Source of the DNA: Melampsora larici-populina 98AG31
Lineage: Eukaryota > Basidiomycota > Pucciniomycetes > Pucciniales > Melampsoraceae
Assembly (NCBI RefSeq): GCF_000204055.1
Contig: NW_006768840.1
Coordinates: forward strand, 266,690 to 330,689
DNA: 64,000 nucleotides
Direction of reading: 5' to 3'
The translations under genes were made by a program, and so were the position numbers. Positions 48,655 through 59,860 of the stretch are shown here, piece after piece. Under the pieces are notes generated by a model. It was given only the letters and a program-made list of their open reading frames with translations, did not search any database and had not been told where the DNA came from. Position 1 is the stretch's first letter; each line of letters opens with the position of its first letter.

Positions 48655-48837
48655 TTAAATGTTTCTCTCATATCTTGAAAATTTACTCTTGTAATTAAGC
48701 TAGCTGAATTACCATCATTAATTAAATAAACTCGTGAATTGTGTTATAAGAATTCATAACATGAAGATTCCAAGGATTTGTTAAACAAAAACACTTATGT
48801 GAATTGATTCACCAAGATATTTCTGACAGTCATATGT

Positions 48838-49137
48838 TCGTGAGTGACATTCACACCTGGGTGAATGATATACACACCTGGGTGAATGATATACACACCT
48901 GGGTGAATGACATTCACATATGGGTGAATGACATTCACATGTGGGTGAATATCATTCACATATGGGTGAATGACATTCACATGTGGGTGAATATCATTCA
49001 CATATGGGTGAATGACATTCACATGTGGGTGAATGACATTCACATATGGGTGAATGACATTCACATGTGGGTGAATGACATTCACATATGGGTGAATGAC
49101 ATTCACATAGGGGTAAACAGCATTCACCCATATGTGA
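48838..49137. repeat. 21-bp tandem array, right (regular part)
   Basis: About 14 units of 21 bp of the form ATTCACATATGGGTGAATGAC or its ATGTG variant. Each contains an ATTCAC...GTGAAT inverted pair, so both strands can fold. The 7-codon period keeps frames open (repeat NDIHTWV on the plus strand, HVNVIHP on the minus strand); these are not genes. Confidence 0.9.
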
Positions 49138-49938
49138 ACTGTGGGTGAATGGTATTCACATACAATTGATTACATTCACCCATGTCTGAATATGTTTTAC
49201 CCATATGTGACTGCAAGCAATCTATTTGAATCCTATATATGTGGGTGCGTGGCAGTCATATATGGATGAGTGTTGTTTCTGCGTGAATGCAAATGTGATT
49301 CAAATAACCATTCAAAGTACCTTAATTCGGTGAGCTAAGTTCATATATTTATAGATCAAGTTCATCATAAAAAGTTTGCAGGTACATCCACATATGGGTA
49401 TCTACCCTGTGTATTTATAAATCAAGATCACTCATATGTGAATTGTGATTCTTGTATATGTAATGCTGAATGATGACTCACATAGATATGTATAATTCAA
49501 GTGCACGCATATGTGGATTGTAAATCACATGTATGTGATGATGATTGGATGAATGACGTACTGGTGAATCCAATCCATATATGAATGTGAGTCCACCTCA
49601 AAAACTGAATATCACGTATCATTGCAGTTCACATGTATGTGATGATGATTCACATACAGGTGAACATATGTAAGTCACATACAATATGGGATGCCAAAAA
49701 AATTAATATCACATATAATTGTAATGCACTTGTATGTGATGGTGATTTACATACAGGTGAATGTATGTAAGTCACAAATGGGATGTCCCTTAAAAAAATT
49801 CAATATCACATATAATTTTGATTTGCGTGCATGTGGATGGAATTCACATATGGGTGAATGGAATTCACATACGGGTGAATGGAATTCACATACGGGTGAA
49901 TGGAATTCAAGTTATATGTATGTAGCTGTATCTACAGG
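49138..49938. repeat. Degenerate extension of the self-complementary array
   Basis: Scattered units such as TCACATGTATGTGATGATGA and, at 49840-49910, three regular 21-bp units with GGAATTCACATACGGGTGAA. It runs up to the stop codon of the Tet-like gene on the minus strand. Confidence 0.7.
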
Positions 49939-51267
49939 TCAAAGTACATTCCTGTGATATTTCAACGTCTGTGGTGGTCCGTGGTAACTTGTTGGTGATC
50001 TTTCATCCGACGTGTCGGAGCCGTCGGCGCGTCGGTAGGGGGCATTCCGGACAATGTTGGATAGGAAAGACACGTTTTCTAACGGATAATATCCAAAGCG
50101 TCTAGTAGACACAGGTGTGCGGTGTCCAGTGTTCTTCTCTAGTTCAATTTCTTCCTTCCTCTCGGCCAAAAGTTTGAGTCTTCTTGCCGGAGTAATAATT
50201 TCAGCTGTAATAGATTACATATGTCAGCAGATTGGTCATAAGACTGTGAATATTAAATACTCAACATGTGTTGGCATCAATTAAGCAGAAGAAACCTGAA
50301 GCAAATCCGGTGGCATCAAAGTCACAATGAACTCCGTTGCGGAATCCTCCAGTGGTAGCAATCACATTGGATCCCACAAAAGCCTTGTCCCCAAAGACTT
50401 GGGCATTGGGTGATTTCTCCCACTCTTTGCTACCAGGCACCGGCTCTTTTGATCCCCACGACGGGGCATCAGTCTCTTCGGCCAGCTTCTTGTTGGAATC
50501 ATAAACAAATAGAGATAAAGAACATGTCCTTTCAGCATGAAAGTCCACTACCCAAGGAAGTTCATCTTGGCGGGCTTCGTCCTCGTCTAGTTTGGCTGGA
50601 TCCTCGCTGGTAGCTGAATTTTGGGCATAGGTTGCTGGTGTTAGAACATGGAACAAATTAAGATTCTGAAGTATCCTCATGTGAAAAAATTAAGATAAAC
50701 AAACCAATAACTGTTCCTCTTTGATATTGTCCAGCACGCTTAGATGATCTGTGACCAAATGCTTTCATAGTACCTTGCCGCTTGTTGGGCGGTAGCATCT
50801 TGACTGCATGATTTTCCTTGATCACTCCCCGTGCTTCAGAATGTTGATGCATGATCTTGATAGCCCTTCGAAAGTCTTTCCAAAGTTGCACTTGGGCAGG
50901 GTCAATGCTGGCAGGGTCCTGCAGCAAGAAATGTCAGCCATGGGGAAACAACAGAAAGTTTGAGGGACTTGACCTCTTTGTTGAACCTAGCAACACATAT
51001 AAGCTTATTTCCAGCCAGATTCACAAGTAACACAGTCCCATAGGTCACTACTTGCTCTTTCCTGTTCCCAAATTGAGGAACTCGGAATACTTCACAGTCC
51101 TCTGGCAAGCCAAACCGGTCTTTGATTCCTGCTTTGATTCTGTGACTGACATGTTCTCTTCCAACATCCCGGACTGGATCCCGTTGGGCATTGTGTTGTT
51201 GAGCCTTCTTCCGCTTTTGGTACTCAACCATCTTTTGCTTTCGTAGTTCAGATACTGGTTTGGGCAT
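49939..51267 (-). CDS. Tet-like 2OG-Fe(II) oxygenase family protein (C-terminus possibly truncated)
   Basis: Exons 51267-50974, 50918-50705, 50634-50266 and 50204-49939 join in frame to 380 residues, using GTCAAG, GTTTGT and GTTGAG donors with TGCAG, ACCAG and TACAG acceptors. It has a Lys/Gln-rich N-terminus, a small domain GLPEDCEVFRVPQFGN...VTYGTVLLVNL that parallels the gene at 43080, and an oxygenase segment with the HxD-type motif in GGFRNGVHCDFDATGFASGF. The expected distal His strand is not evident. After GFFCLIDANT the sequence becomes polar (GHRTPVSTRRFGYYPLENV) and stops exactly where the short-repeat array begins. So it may be C-terminally truncated or have a replaced tail, and activity is doubtful. 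The family role (Fe(II)/2-oxoglutarate oxidation) is established for TET/JBP relatives only. Confidence 0.55.
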
Positions 51268-51422
51268 CTACAGGGAAAAAAACATTGCTTTGATTAATGG
51301 TATGTTCAACACTTGAATATTTTGGAATGTGTGTGGGGATGCAAAGAAAAAAGTGATAAAATTTTGGTTGTATGAAATGATTCAATGTGAGATCTTATGA
51401 ATGATTAATTGAATGAATGAGA

Positions 51423-51805
51423 ATTGAGTAATTTCTTGAGGATTGAAATCAGGAAGCACCGAGATACATGTAGCAAAGGGTTAGGCTGGTAGTTGGGGGT
51501 CCCCTCGCTCACTTGCCCTGCCCTTCGCAAGACATAAACATCTCTGCATGTATTTCAAGTACTTCCGTCTTCCATGAGTCAATGTGAATAACGGTGAGCT
51601 GTAAATCATTTGATATAAGTTAATTTGCATTTATGAATCATTGTTTGAAGTTGAGTATTGAGTAATTTCTTGAGGATTGAAATCAGGAAGCACCGAGATA
51701 CATTTAGCAAAGGGTTAGGCTGGTAGTTGGGGGTCCCCTCAGTCACTTGCCCTGCCCTTCACGAGACATAATCATCTCTGCATGTATCTCAAGTGCCATC
51801 GGCTT
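51423..51805. repeat. Duplicated ~145-bp leader segment
   Basis: The segment from about 51423 to 51573 recurs at about 51656-51805 with few differences. Both contain TGAGTAATTTCTTGAGGATT, GGAAGCACCGAGATACAT and GGCTGGTAGTTGGGGGTCCC. It lies upstream of the minus-strand Tet-like gene, so the duplicate probably covers its 5' leader or promoter. A CACTA MITE abuts the outer copy. Confidence 0.85.
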
Positions 51806-51811
51806 CAATAA

Positions 51812-52628
51812 CACTACAAGAAATATAATGTTTTCTGGGCAGAAAATTAAATTATTGATACACAAAAATATTGAGAGGCCAGGAGAAGGGCAACAAATAA
51901 ATAAAAATATGCATCTTGTTCCCTGCGGTGAGAGCTTCACTCTCCATATTTTTCCGTATTTTTACAGTCCATATTGATAAGTGTACTAACAATAAACCTT
52001 CACAATCATCCAATTACAACCTGTAACAAGCACTGAAATTTGGCTCATTAGTGTTTAGAGACACTTTTGATTTCTGAAAATACTCATAACTTTTTCAATT
52101 CCAGTCTAAAACGCTCGATTTTGGGTGCATTGGTAAGCTGGAATTGTCCTCCACATAGTTCATAAGAGGACCACACAGCATGCTGGTCTGCTAAAAAAAG
52201 ATATCATCTTTTTTATACATTTGTACATACAGATCCATAGAATGATTGTCATACTAGCTACATAGTTCTTGATCTTATGAAAGTTCGAGGGGAAGAGTTC
52301 AGCTTTCTAATGCACTTAAAATCGAGTGTTTTGATGCAGATTTGACAAAGTTATAGGTGTTTTTAGGTATCAAAAGTTTCTCTAAACACTAATGAGCCAA
52401 ATTTCAGTGCTTGTTACAGGTTGTAATTGGATGATTATGAAGGTTTATTGTTAGTACACTTATCAATACAGACTGTAAAAATATGGAAAAATATGGAGAG
52501 TGAAGCTCTCACCGCAGGGAACAAGATGCATGTTTTTATTTATTTTTTGCCCTTCTCCTGGCCTCACAATATTTTTGTGTATCAATAATTTAATTTTCTG
52601 CCCAGAAAATATTATATTTTGTGTAGTG
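51812..52628. mobile_element. CACTA-type MITE (817 bp), near-complete inverted repeat
   Basis: Starts CACTACAAGAAATATAATG and ends CATTATA-like complement ...TTTGTGTAGTG, flanked by the 3-bp duplication TAA (51809-51811, 52629-52631). CACTA termini with a 3-bp duplication define the EnSpm/CACTA class. The arms pair closely for at least about 245 bp and more loosely almost to the centre. There is no transposase, so it is non-autonomous. A second copy starts at 63645. Confidence 0.88.
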
Positions 52629-52631
52629 TAA

Positions 52632-53180
52632 TTGTTTGTGAGTAAATCATGAGAGGTAAATGTTTTGAATTATATGAGTCTTCTTTTGCAATGAATTGAA
52701 CAGATGTTTGAGAAATATTGATTGATTTATTCATCTACATTCAATTAGATTCGGCTTCTTGTGGATTCTTCAAGTTTCCATTTCTTCTTATATGATCTGT
52801 CTTCATCTCGGTGAGGTAAAGAACAGACGGGAAGACATAGGAAGAACATGGATTACCTTGGTTGATTCAACAAATTGAAGGAAGCGGACAGAACAGATTT
52901 CAATAATAATAAGATCAGAAGAAACTGGGAACAAAGGACTGGTTAAATGCTTCCACTCAAATGGTGGCTGAGTTGTGGTCAGCCATTACACGATGTATAC
53001 ACATGTAGCCTTATACCTTACAGTTGATATGTTTACATATCTCACATGTCATCATATGGTTCACACAAGGTTGTACCACGGAAAGTTTTATTACTCAAGA
53101 ACCAATGATAGTTGACATTGCTTACATAAGAGTATTTTGGTGACGAAAGAAGAAAACAAAGCATAGAAGATACAAAACAT
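52632..53180. other. Intergenic, no supportable gene
   Basis: AT-rich; no ORF or repeat of note. It is downstream of the minus-strand frame at 53181. Confidence 0.45.
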
Positions 53181-53784
53181 TCACTCAATATCCATTGCAT
53201 CTTCCTCTTCCCCTACAACCGTCAGCTTGGTGTTGTTGATCTTCACCAAAGGGATATAAGCTTTAGGAAGAATAGCACAAGTCATACCTGGTACCTGCAC
53301 CAACCAATAGTATCCAATGTTGTAGGCCAGGCATATGGCCAGCTGAATCTTTTGAACCTTGACTTCACCAAACACTGATTTCCCAGGATGAACTGACCGC
53401 TTGAGAGGGAAATAGCCTTTGACCAAAAGTCCCATAAAGTAATCATGAGTCCGGCACCAAATCTTCTCCTTGATCTGAATCTTCTCCAACTTTTGAATTT
53501 CTTCCGCAGCCTTGATGATTGCCATAGCATTGCCCACTGGCACATGCTTATCTCTTGAAGCCAACATTAATCCTCTAACACCACTAGTTATGAAACCGGC
53601 CAAGGAACCCCATGCAAACCCAACCTCCTTCAATTCTTCAATCTTCTTATTGATATCTTTTTTGATTTGTTTTTGCTCAGTATCAGTTGCTTTTTCAGGA
53701 ATTTTTGAATGTAAATCCATTACAGCTAGCCCCATTAATACATTGTGAACACTGACTGAAAAGTTTTGAAGATTATTCAATGTA
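53181..53784 (-). pseudogene. Unrecognised protein frame ended by the Tc1/mariner insertion
   Basis: A 199-codon frame reads VSVHNVLMGLAVMDLHSK near its start, with a Lys/Glu-rich helix, a glycine-rich GSLAGFITSGVRGLMLAS segment (possible membrane helix) and an acidic end EEEDAMDIE. I do not recognise the family. Its open frame runs 5'-ward to the TA at 53783-53784, where the transposon begins, so the first exon or start region was probably displaced. The frame on the far side (55614-55973) may belong to the same original gene, but the frames do not join simply. Confidence 0.4.
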
Positions 53785-55600
53785 CAAGCAGACGCAAAAA
53801 GTTTACGTCACCCCCTGGCCCCGACTAGTGTACTAACCGGACAAGTGTACTGTGTAACATATGTAATGCGAATTTGACTTTGAAGGTACCATCAGATTTA
53901 GGTCGATAGCTCTCAATTCATTCTTTTTACATGGTTGACCTCTCTCAGGGCTCAGCATTGCAATGAAGATAAGTTGCAAACATGCTACAATCATACACAT
54001 CCAACGAGAAAAAGGGCGAATCATGATTTTGATACACCCGGTCCGAGTTAGGCGAGTTTCAAATGGGTGGTGACGAACAAAGATAATGGAATAAGAGATC
54101 ACGGTAATCTAAGCTAGCGAGCCACTAAAAACTAAAGATATAGTGTGTTGAGAATCAAAAAGGACCTAATTAGATATTGGATGTGATATGGAATACACAC
54201 AACGAGGAAAAATTGGATAATGGGCAATTTTATTATGCTCGATCTCAGTTGATTGACCAAGAGGGCATGATAGTAAGCTAAGCTAGCCAGACACTAAGAA
54301 TAAAGATGTGATGTGTTGCAAATCAGAAGGAACCTAGGTAGATATCGGATGTGTAAGTATGAGGTGAAGGATGATCAGTTTGAATTGAAAATACATACAT
54401 TTTTTTCACCATCGAGTATGACCACCATCTGCCTGAAGCACAGCCTGGATGCGGTCAGGCATCGATTCAACAAGTGAGCTGAGAATTTCATCTCCGATAA
54501 ATTCCCACTTGTTTTGTAAAGCTATACACATCTCGGCTACTGTTTTGATATGATAATTCTGTGAGATAGATTTCTTCATGAGACGCCAGACATTCTCAAT
54601 CGGATTCAGATCGGGACTGTTGGCTGGCCATTTGATCTTTGAGATGCCATGATGTTCCCGCCACTCTTTCGCCACTTTGCATCCATGGACCGGTGCACCA
54701 TCTTCCATCAAGGTCATGTCATCTGAGCTCATACCAGAGGTGAAAAAAGGTTGGATGCTGCCTTCATAAACTTGTCCCACAAAGTCTGGCCCAGTTCGTT
54801 TTCCCGGCTCCATAAAGACAAGATCGAGCTTGGTGGTGTTTACAAAAGCCCCCCAGATCATCACAGAGGTACGACCACTCTTGAAAGTTGGAACTAAGCA
54901 TTCATTACGGTACTTTTCGGTGGGCTTGCGCCAGACTCGAATTTTCTCGGAGACTTTGCCAACCTCAAACGAAGACTCGTCCGACCAGATGATGTTCTTC
55001 CAATCGGTGACAGTCCAATGTTGATGGAGGCGTGCAAATTCAAGCCGCCTCTGAATGTGGTCGTCTTTGAGGAAAGGTTTACTAGCTGGGACCCTGGAAT
55101 GGTAGCCGAGTTTGTTGAATACTGAGCGGATGAGACTTGGACTAGCATCGAGATCCAATTTAGAGGTTATATGTGCAGCAGATGCACGTCGATCACTTTT
55201 GATTTCTTCCTCCACGCGCTGAATGTCTTGAACTGAAAGCTTTGGTGGCCTTCCCAAAGATTTGACTGGTATGAGATTGTGAGTCCTCTTATACCTCTGG
55301 ATGACCGTAGATATTGTACTTCGTGGACGCCCCAAATGTTTAGCTATCTTACTTCCACTCATACCCCCCTCGTGGAGACCAGCTATATGGCCCAGCTCAT
55401 CAGGTCTGGGATTACGAGTCTTCATGTGTGTAATGAAATAAATTTGATTTTCACAGTTGGTGTTGGAGTGGTTTCTGGTTATTTTATAACTTCAAGTCTG
55501 AGGAGGTCAAGTCACTGATCATACATAGATGCGCTCTCTTTAGTGCGGTTAGTACACTAGTCGGGGCCAGGGGGTGACGTAAACTTTTTGCGTCTGCTTG
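53785..55600. mobile_element. Complete Tc1/mariner element (1816 bp)
   Basis: Perfect 55-bp inverted repeats (53785-53839 and 55546-55600) begin CAAGCAGACGCAAAAAG and are flanked by TA on both sides (53783-53784, 55601-55602), the obligatory Tc1/mariner target. One uninterrupted transposase gene lies on the minus strand. Intact ends and gene suggest a recently inserted, possibly active copy. Confidence 0.95.
54406..55425 (-). CDS. Tc1/mariner transposase (DD34E)
   Basis: 339 residues, the usual Tc1 length, with no intron. N-terminal paired helix-turn-helix DNA-binding region: GMSGSKIAKHLGRPRSTIS at about 21-39, the GRP linker (SLGRPPKLS, about 57-64), and a second helical domain to about 110. 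The catalytic DDE domain has D149 in IIWSDESSFE, D242 in LMEDGAPVH and E277 in SPDLNPIENVW, with exactly 34 residues between the last two. It catalyses cut-and-paste transposition into TA sites in the nucleus. No stop or frameshift is present and all catalytic residues are kept. Confidence 0.95.
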   Translation of the reverse strand: MKTRNPRPDELGHIAGLHEGGMSGSKIAKHLGRPRSTISTVIQRYKRTHNLIPVKSLGRPPKLSVQDIQRVEEEIKSDRRASAAHITSKLDLDASPSLIRSVFNKLGYHSRVPASKPFLKDDHIQRRLEFARLHQHWTVTDWKNIIWSDESSFEVGKVSEKIRVWRKPTEKYRNECLVPTFKSGRTSVMIWGAFVNTTKLDLVFMEPGKRTGPDFVGQVYEGSIQPFFTSGMSSDDMTLMEDGAPVHGCKVAKEWREHHGISKIKWPANSPDLNPIENVWRLMKKSISQNYHIKTVAEMCIALQNKWEFIGDEILSSLVESMPDRIQAVLQADGGHTRW

Positions 55601-55608
55601 TACACTAC

Positions 55609-55737
55609 CAGCATTAAAGAGGTTCCCAGATGGGAATATGGGTCGTAGGAATCAGACAGCCTTTGTGACTACATATATATCCGTGGCGGTCTGATCCCCA
55701 CGACCCATATTCCCATCTGGGAACCTCTTTAATGCTG
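55609..55737. repeat. Hairpin with perfect 38-bp arms
   Basis: 55609-55646 is the exact reverse complement of 55700-55737; the arms begin CAGCATTAAAGAGGTTCCCA. The loop also pairs in part (GAATCAGAC with GTCTGATC), lengthening the stem. No flanking duplication was found. It lies 6 bp from the Tc1/mariner target and inside the reading direction of a minus-strand frame, so it may be a small MITE or an inverted-duplication scar. Confidence 0.85.
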
Positions 55738-55973
55738 TCAGTGGTATCGGCTTTGACCACTGCTGATTTGTGTGCAATTAATTGAGATCCTGACGAGCCT
55801 GAAGTAAGTAGATTTTCTCCGCCACCACTGGAGCCTAAGGTTGGACGAGTTAATAATAAATGAGAAACAAATCTATAACTATTTTCATAAGGAGTAGCAT
55901 CCGACATGAATCTGCTGTCGTTCCAATTTGGATTGACGACACCAGTTGATGAATCAAAGAGTGATTGACACAA
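55738..55973 (-). pseudogene. Coding-like fragment upstream of the Tc1 insertion
   Basis: The minus-strand frame reads QSLFDSSTGVVNPNWNDSRF, then YENSYRFVSHLLLTRPT and SGGGENLLTSGSSGSQLIAHK before running into the hairpin. Composition is protein-like, but no family is recognised. It may be a 5' exon of the gene whose 3' part is at 53181-53784. Confidence 0.3.
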
Positions 55974-56307
55974 GTTTCATTCAAAGCAGACAACCGGACA
56001 GACCGTGCTTGGAAAACTCAAATTGAATCTTTGGCAAAGGTACTCAAACTCAAGGGGAACATCAATGTGTGATACAACATGAGGATGAAGAACAAAAATT
56101 CTCACTGTACGTGATCTTTTACATTTTGGTTTGGAAATATGAAGGTAGCTACAAGAGTGGCATAAACACAGAAAGGTTAAAGTGCACTAAGCTACACTAC
56201 TCCATGAATTACATTTGGCTATCACTGTCCTAGAGGGAGTCTTCATCCGAATGATCAGCATTGAGATTGAATTCGTTTTCAACTAAGATCTTATAGTACT
56301 CGCGAGA

Positions 56308-56883
56308 TCAAGCCATTAGATCCATCGCAGTTCCGCAAGCAATTCCAAAACCGATAAGATCGCGGGCGTTCAAAACATCCGGGAAAAGGAATTGATGAAA
56401 GGATTCGATACCATGTTCAAGCAGACGGGAGCGTAGATTGTTGAGATTTTCTTCCGGAACATCACAAAAGCTCAAATACTTCTTCAAGCTGGTGGAACGG
56501 GTGATGCGTTTGAGGGTGTGGTAATCTATGGTTATGTCAATGCCCTGCATTTTGCCATAACCATATCTGACCACAACGGGGCGAGTGTCTTGCAATTGAA
56601 CTCTCTTTGGATTGGTGACCGGGGTGGTTGTGGATAGTGGTTGCTTGTCATCAACCCATTTGAAACCCTTAAGATACATAGGATAAGAAAATTGAAAGTG
56701 ATTATCCCAAGGGCAAAACTTTGGGTGGTCAAAAATTGGGTTCCTCCTGCTAAAAAGTGGAGAATTTGCAGATTTTATATCAATTTGTCGATTTTGTTTG
56801 AATTGCTGGTTTGCCTTTAATATGAATGAAATGATTTGAGAAAAAGTAGACACACAATGATAAGACACAAGAGAAATCAACAA
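56308..56883 (-). pseudogene. Unrecognised frame with SAM-like C-terminus
   Basis: The open frame is preceded by a hydrophobic, intron-like start; convincing coding begins about GFKWVDDKQPLSTTTPV. The end (CDVPEENLNNLRSRLLEHGI...LIGFGIACGTAMDLMA) has the spacing of a small SAM-like helical domain, common in rust transposon-encoded proteins. Whether it is a host gene, an element part or a relic cannot be decided. Confidence 0.3.
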
Positions 56884-57406
56884 CAGGAAAGGACTTTAGT
56901 CAAATGATCTAACTCAGACAATCTGTAACACCTTAAAGGACAGAAAGACAAAATAAGATGCAGAAACATAGAAGTGATGCCTAAAGCAAAAAAGGAGGAA
57001 CTCGATAAAAGTAAAAAACAAAAAAAAGAATGACATTAAAAGCAATTCCTGATGTCATAAGTCTTTTTTGATTGAAGTGTGGTGACGCAGGTACCAGGAA
57101 TCACACCTGTCCATATCACGCCAAGGAAAGCTCGCCGCAGAACAGGACGTCCTGCGAGCGTGTGAACACGGATCCGGACTTGGACCAATAGCCGATCCCC
57201 TAGATTGGTCAGCCTGCCCTTGGAAAGGCCTCAGACAAGGCACAAGGCAGAGAGAAGATTCTCGAGAGAGAAATCTTCCTCTCAAAGGTCCCCAGGAATT
57301 CTTCTCTCTCCTTGTCCTTCTCGCCAAGTCCATTCTCACGACTCGTCCCTCCTCTTCCATGCTTTTTGGCGCGCGGATATCAGCCCTCTGATTTTTGAAC
57401 TCGAAC

Positions 57407-59098
57407 ATGGTCAGAACCAGTAGAAGAAACGGCGGTTTGAGTCCTGAATTCACGGCACCAACGAGTCCTCCAGAATTTGAGATTGAGACTGAACAAGAAG
57501 AGATAGAGAAGATGAACAAGATTTAGCAAGAGCAAATGCATTAGAGCAAATTAAAAACAAAAGAGAACAACGGAAAAAGAAGAAAGATTCAGTAGCCTTT
57601 GAAGAAATTGACACCAGCTTAACCTTCGATGAAGACATAGTATTTGACGAAGAAAGAGAAGATGAGTCAGATAACTCATACTCTTCCTTAGAAATAGAGC
57701 AACTAGTGAAGGAATCCAATCAAGGTTAGTATCCCTGTTCAGTATTCCTTTTTAAAAATTATCTTTCCTTCTTGAAAAATAAAAGGCTTCAATAGCATTC
57801 GTCATTGCTTTACATCAAATATGAATTATTTGTGATTTGATTTGAACGTTCCAATATCTGGATTTCAAAGAGTGATCTATTCTTCTAGCGATTGGATTCA
57901 AAGCGTGATCTATTCCGCAATTGAATAATAGGTGTTTTCTATCGATTGGATTCAAAGCGTGATCTATTCCGCAGTTGAATAATAGGTGTTTGTGATGTAC
58001 TCCAAACGTTCTTGTCGTGATTTACTCCGACGTCCAATATCGTGATTTATTCCAAACTTGCGAATCATGATCTACTCCGATTTTCCTATTTTCTTAACAT
58101 TACTTACGAATCGTGATATACTCTGAATTTCCTATTTGCTTAACATTAACATTATCACATAGAGGATAAAATATTATAAATCATATTTAATTCGTGATTG
58201 ATACTAGATATTCAAAGACTTTATGTTATTGAATACTTCACGATGTTCAACACTGTCTTAATATTAGAGATTATATTCTTCATGTTGAGATCTATTTAGA
58301 TTATTCCGTGATTATGTATCAACATACTAATGAATATGATTGCGATAATTTAGTAATTTCAGTAGAGGTCGCAAAAATGGCGTTAGCAATGGGGAACACG
58401 AAGTTGGTCAAATGATTCTTGAAGACCTTAGAAGAATCAAACGAGACAGTGTCAACAGACAATCCTTTGAAAAATTATAAAAGTGGTCACGTCTCGAACT
58501 CAGAATTGAGAGCTTTCACTATGTATTGGGATAACCATTTGAAGAAGTTAGATATACACTTAAAGTTGACAATTTTCAATGATAGATGGATCAAATTAGA
58601 CCATAATGTAGTTGATAACAGCAACGTATCTACGAAAAAGAAAGAAAAATCCACAGGACAACCAGCCAGGAGTGAATGGTGGTTTTCCTTTGCGGACTGG
58701 ACTAGAGCTAAGACCTTAATGTTGAAATATTTACGAAACATGTATCATCATGGTCCATTCGCAGATGAGTAAGTCGTTGATTGACTATTAAAGATTATCA
58801 ATAAACTGATATCAATTACGCCTATAGTTTAGAAAAACATTTCGAACACGTAGAAACTCTAGGTCTCAGGCACGGATTGGTCACTGCTTTCAGATATGAT
58901 ATAATGGTAAGAACAGATGTTCTTTGCAACCGTGTAAATGGAGCCCCAGGAGATCCAAACAAATTCAGAGAAAATTTCTTAGAAGAAGCAAAGGCAAGGT
59001 CTGATTTACTGAAGGATAGCAGAATTATGCTTTTAGATAATCGTAAGCTGTAGGAATCTTGCTTACAAATAGATCTAATAATTCTAATGAGATGTTTA
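57407..59098 (+). pseudogene. Gag-like retroelement gene, 5' part (split by a later insertion)
   Basis: Block one (57407-57724) starts MVRTSRRNGGLSPEFTAPTS, shifts frame near 57510, and ends with an acidic coil and a GTTAGT donor. Block two, about 58419-58768, contains RSEWWFSFADWTRAKTLMLK and LRNMYHHGPFADE; a 59-nt GTAAGT/TATAG intron leads to block three at 58828, HFEHVETLGLRHGLVTAFRY, then a nonsense codon near 59050. The order of coil, Trp-rich capsid-like helices, Arg-rich helix and FSPITGRIYP tail (after the insertion, near 63440) fits gag-like proteins of rust retroelements as I remember them. The 57725-58380 gap holds repeats of GTGATCTATTCCGCA and GTGATTTACTCC. Confidence 0.4.
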
Positions 59099-59539
59099 GG
59101 CCATTGCTATTTGCCGCCCACATGAAATCCATGTAGGCGCTGTCCAAAATACGCCTACATGGATGTTTTCCGCCAAAAAGCGCCTACATACAGCCTGTAG
59201 GCGCTTTTTTCTTTTTTAAATGACGCCTACAGGCTGAAAAACCAATGTAGGCGTCATTTGTGTACGCCTACATTCTATTTTTAGAATGTAGGCGCTCGAA
59301 AAAAGCGCCTACATCCCCCAAAAAAGGATGTAGGCGCTTTTTTTGAGCGCCTACATTCCCTCCTCTGTAAGTAGGCGCTGGCAAATGAGCACCTGCTAAG
59401 TAGGCGCTTTGAAATTACGCCTACATGCCCTAGGAACCATGTAGGCGTAATTTCAAAGCGCCTACATAGTTTTTTTAGCCCAAATCAGCGCCTACATCCA
59501 GTTGTGCATATGTAGGCGCTACAAATCCAGCTTCATAAC

Positions 59540-59860
59540 CCCTCAGCCGGGTAATGAAGCCCCATTTTGATGTCCAAAACACAGTTTGGCCTCGAAATGA
59601 GTGCACCGGAGGACGGAAAACACATTTCGGACTTGAAATGAGAGAACCGGAGGCCGGAAAAGACCAAAAACGCAGTTTGGCCTCAAAATGAGTGCACCGG
59701 AGGACGGAAAACACATTTTGGACTCGAAATGGGAGAACCGGAGGACGGAAAAGACCAAAAACGCAGTTTGGACTCGAAATGAGTGCACCGGAGGACGGAA
59801 AACGCATTTTGGACTCGAAATGAGAGAACCGGAGGACAGAAAAGACCAAAAACGCAGGTG
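59540..59860. repeat. Minisatellite of about 60 bp (six imperfect units)
   Basis: Units contain CTCGAAATGAGTGCACCGGA or GAGAGAACCGGAGGACGG, then AAAGACCAAAAACGCAG, alternating. Frames stay open on both strands because of the period. No gene is supported. Confidence 0.8.

Noticed and set aside
48795..49148. Repeat proteins NDIHTWV (plus strand) and HVNVIHP (minus strand)
   Set aside because: By-product of the 21-bp tandem array; both strands are open equally.
57055..57519. 154-codon minus-strand ORF and a GC-rich patch considered as a structural RNA
   Set aside because: No rRNA, tRNA or snRNA pattern could be matched; the stretch is more likely leader or LTR-like DNA of the gag-like gene.
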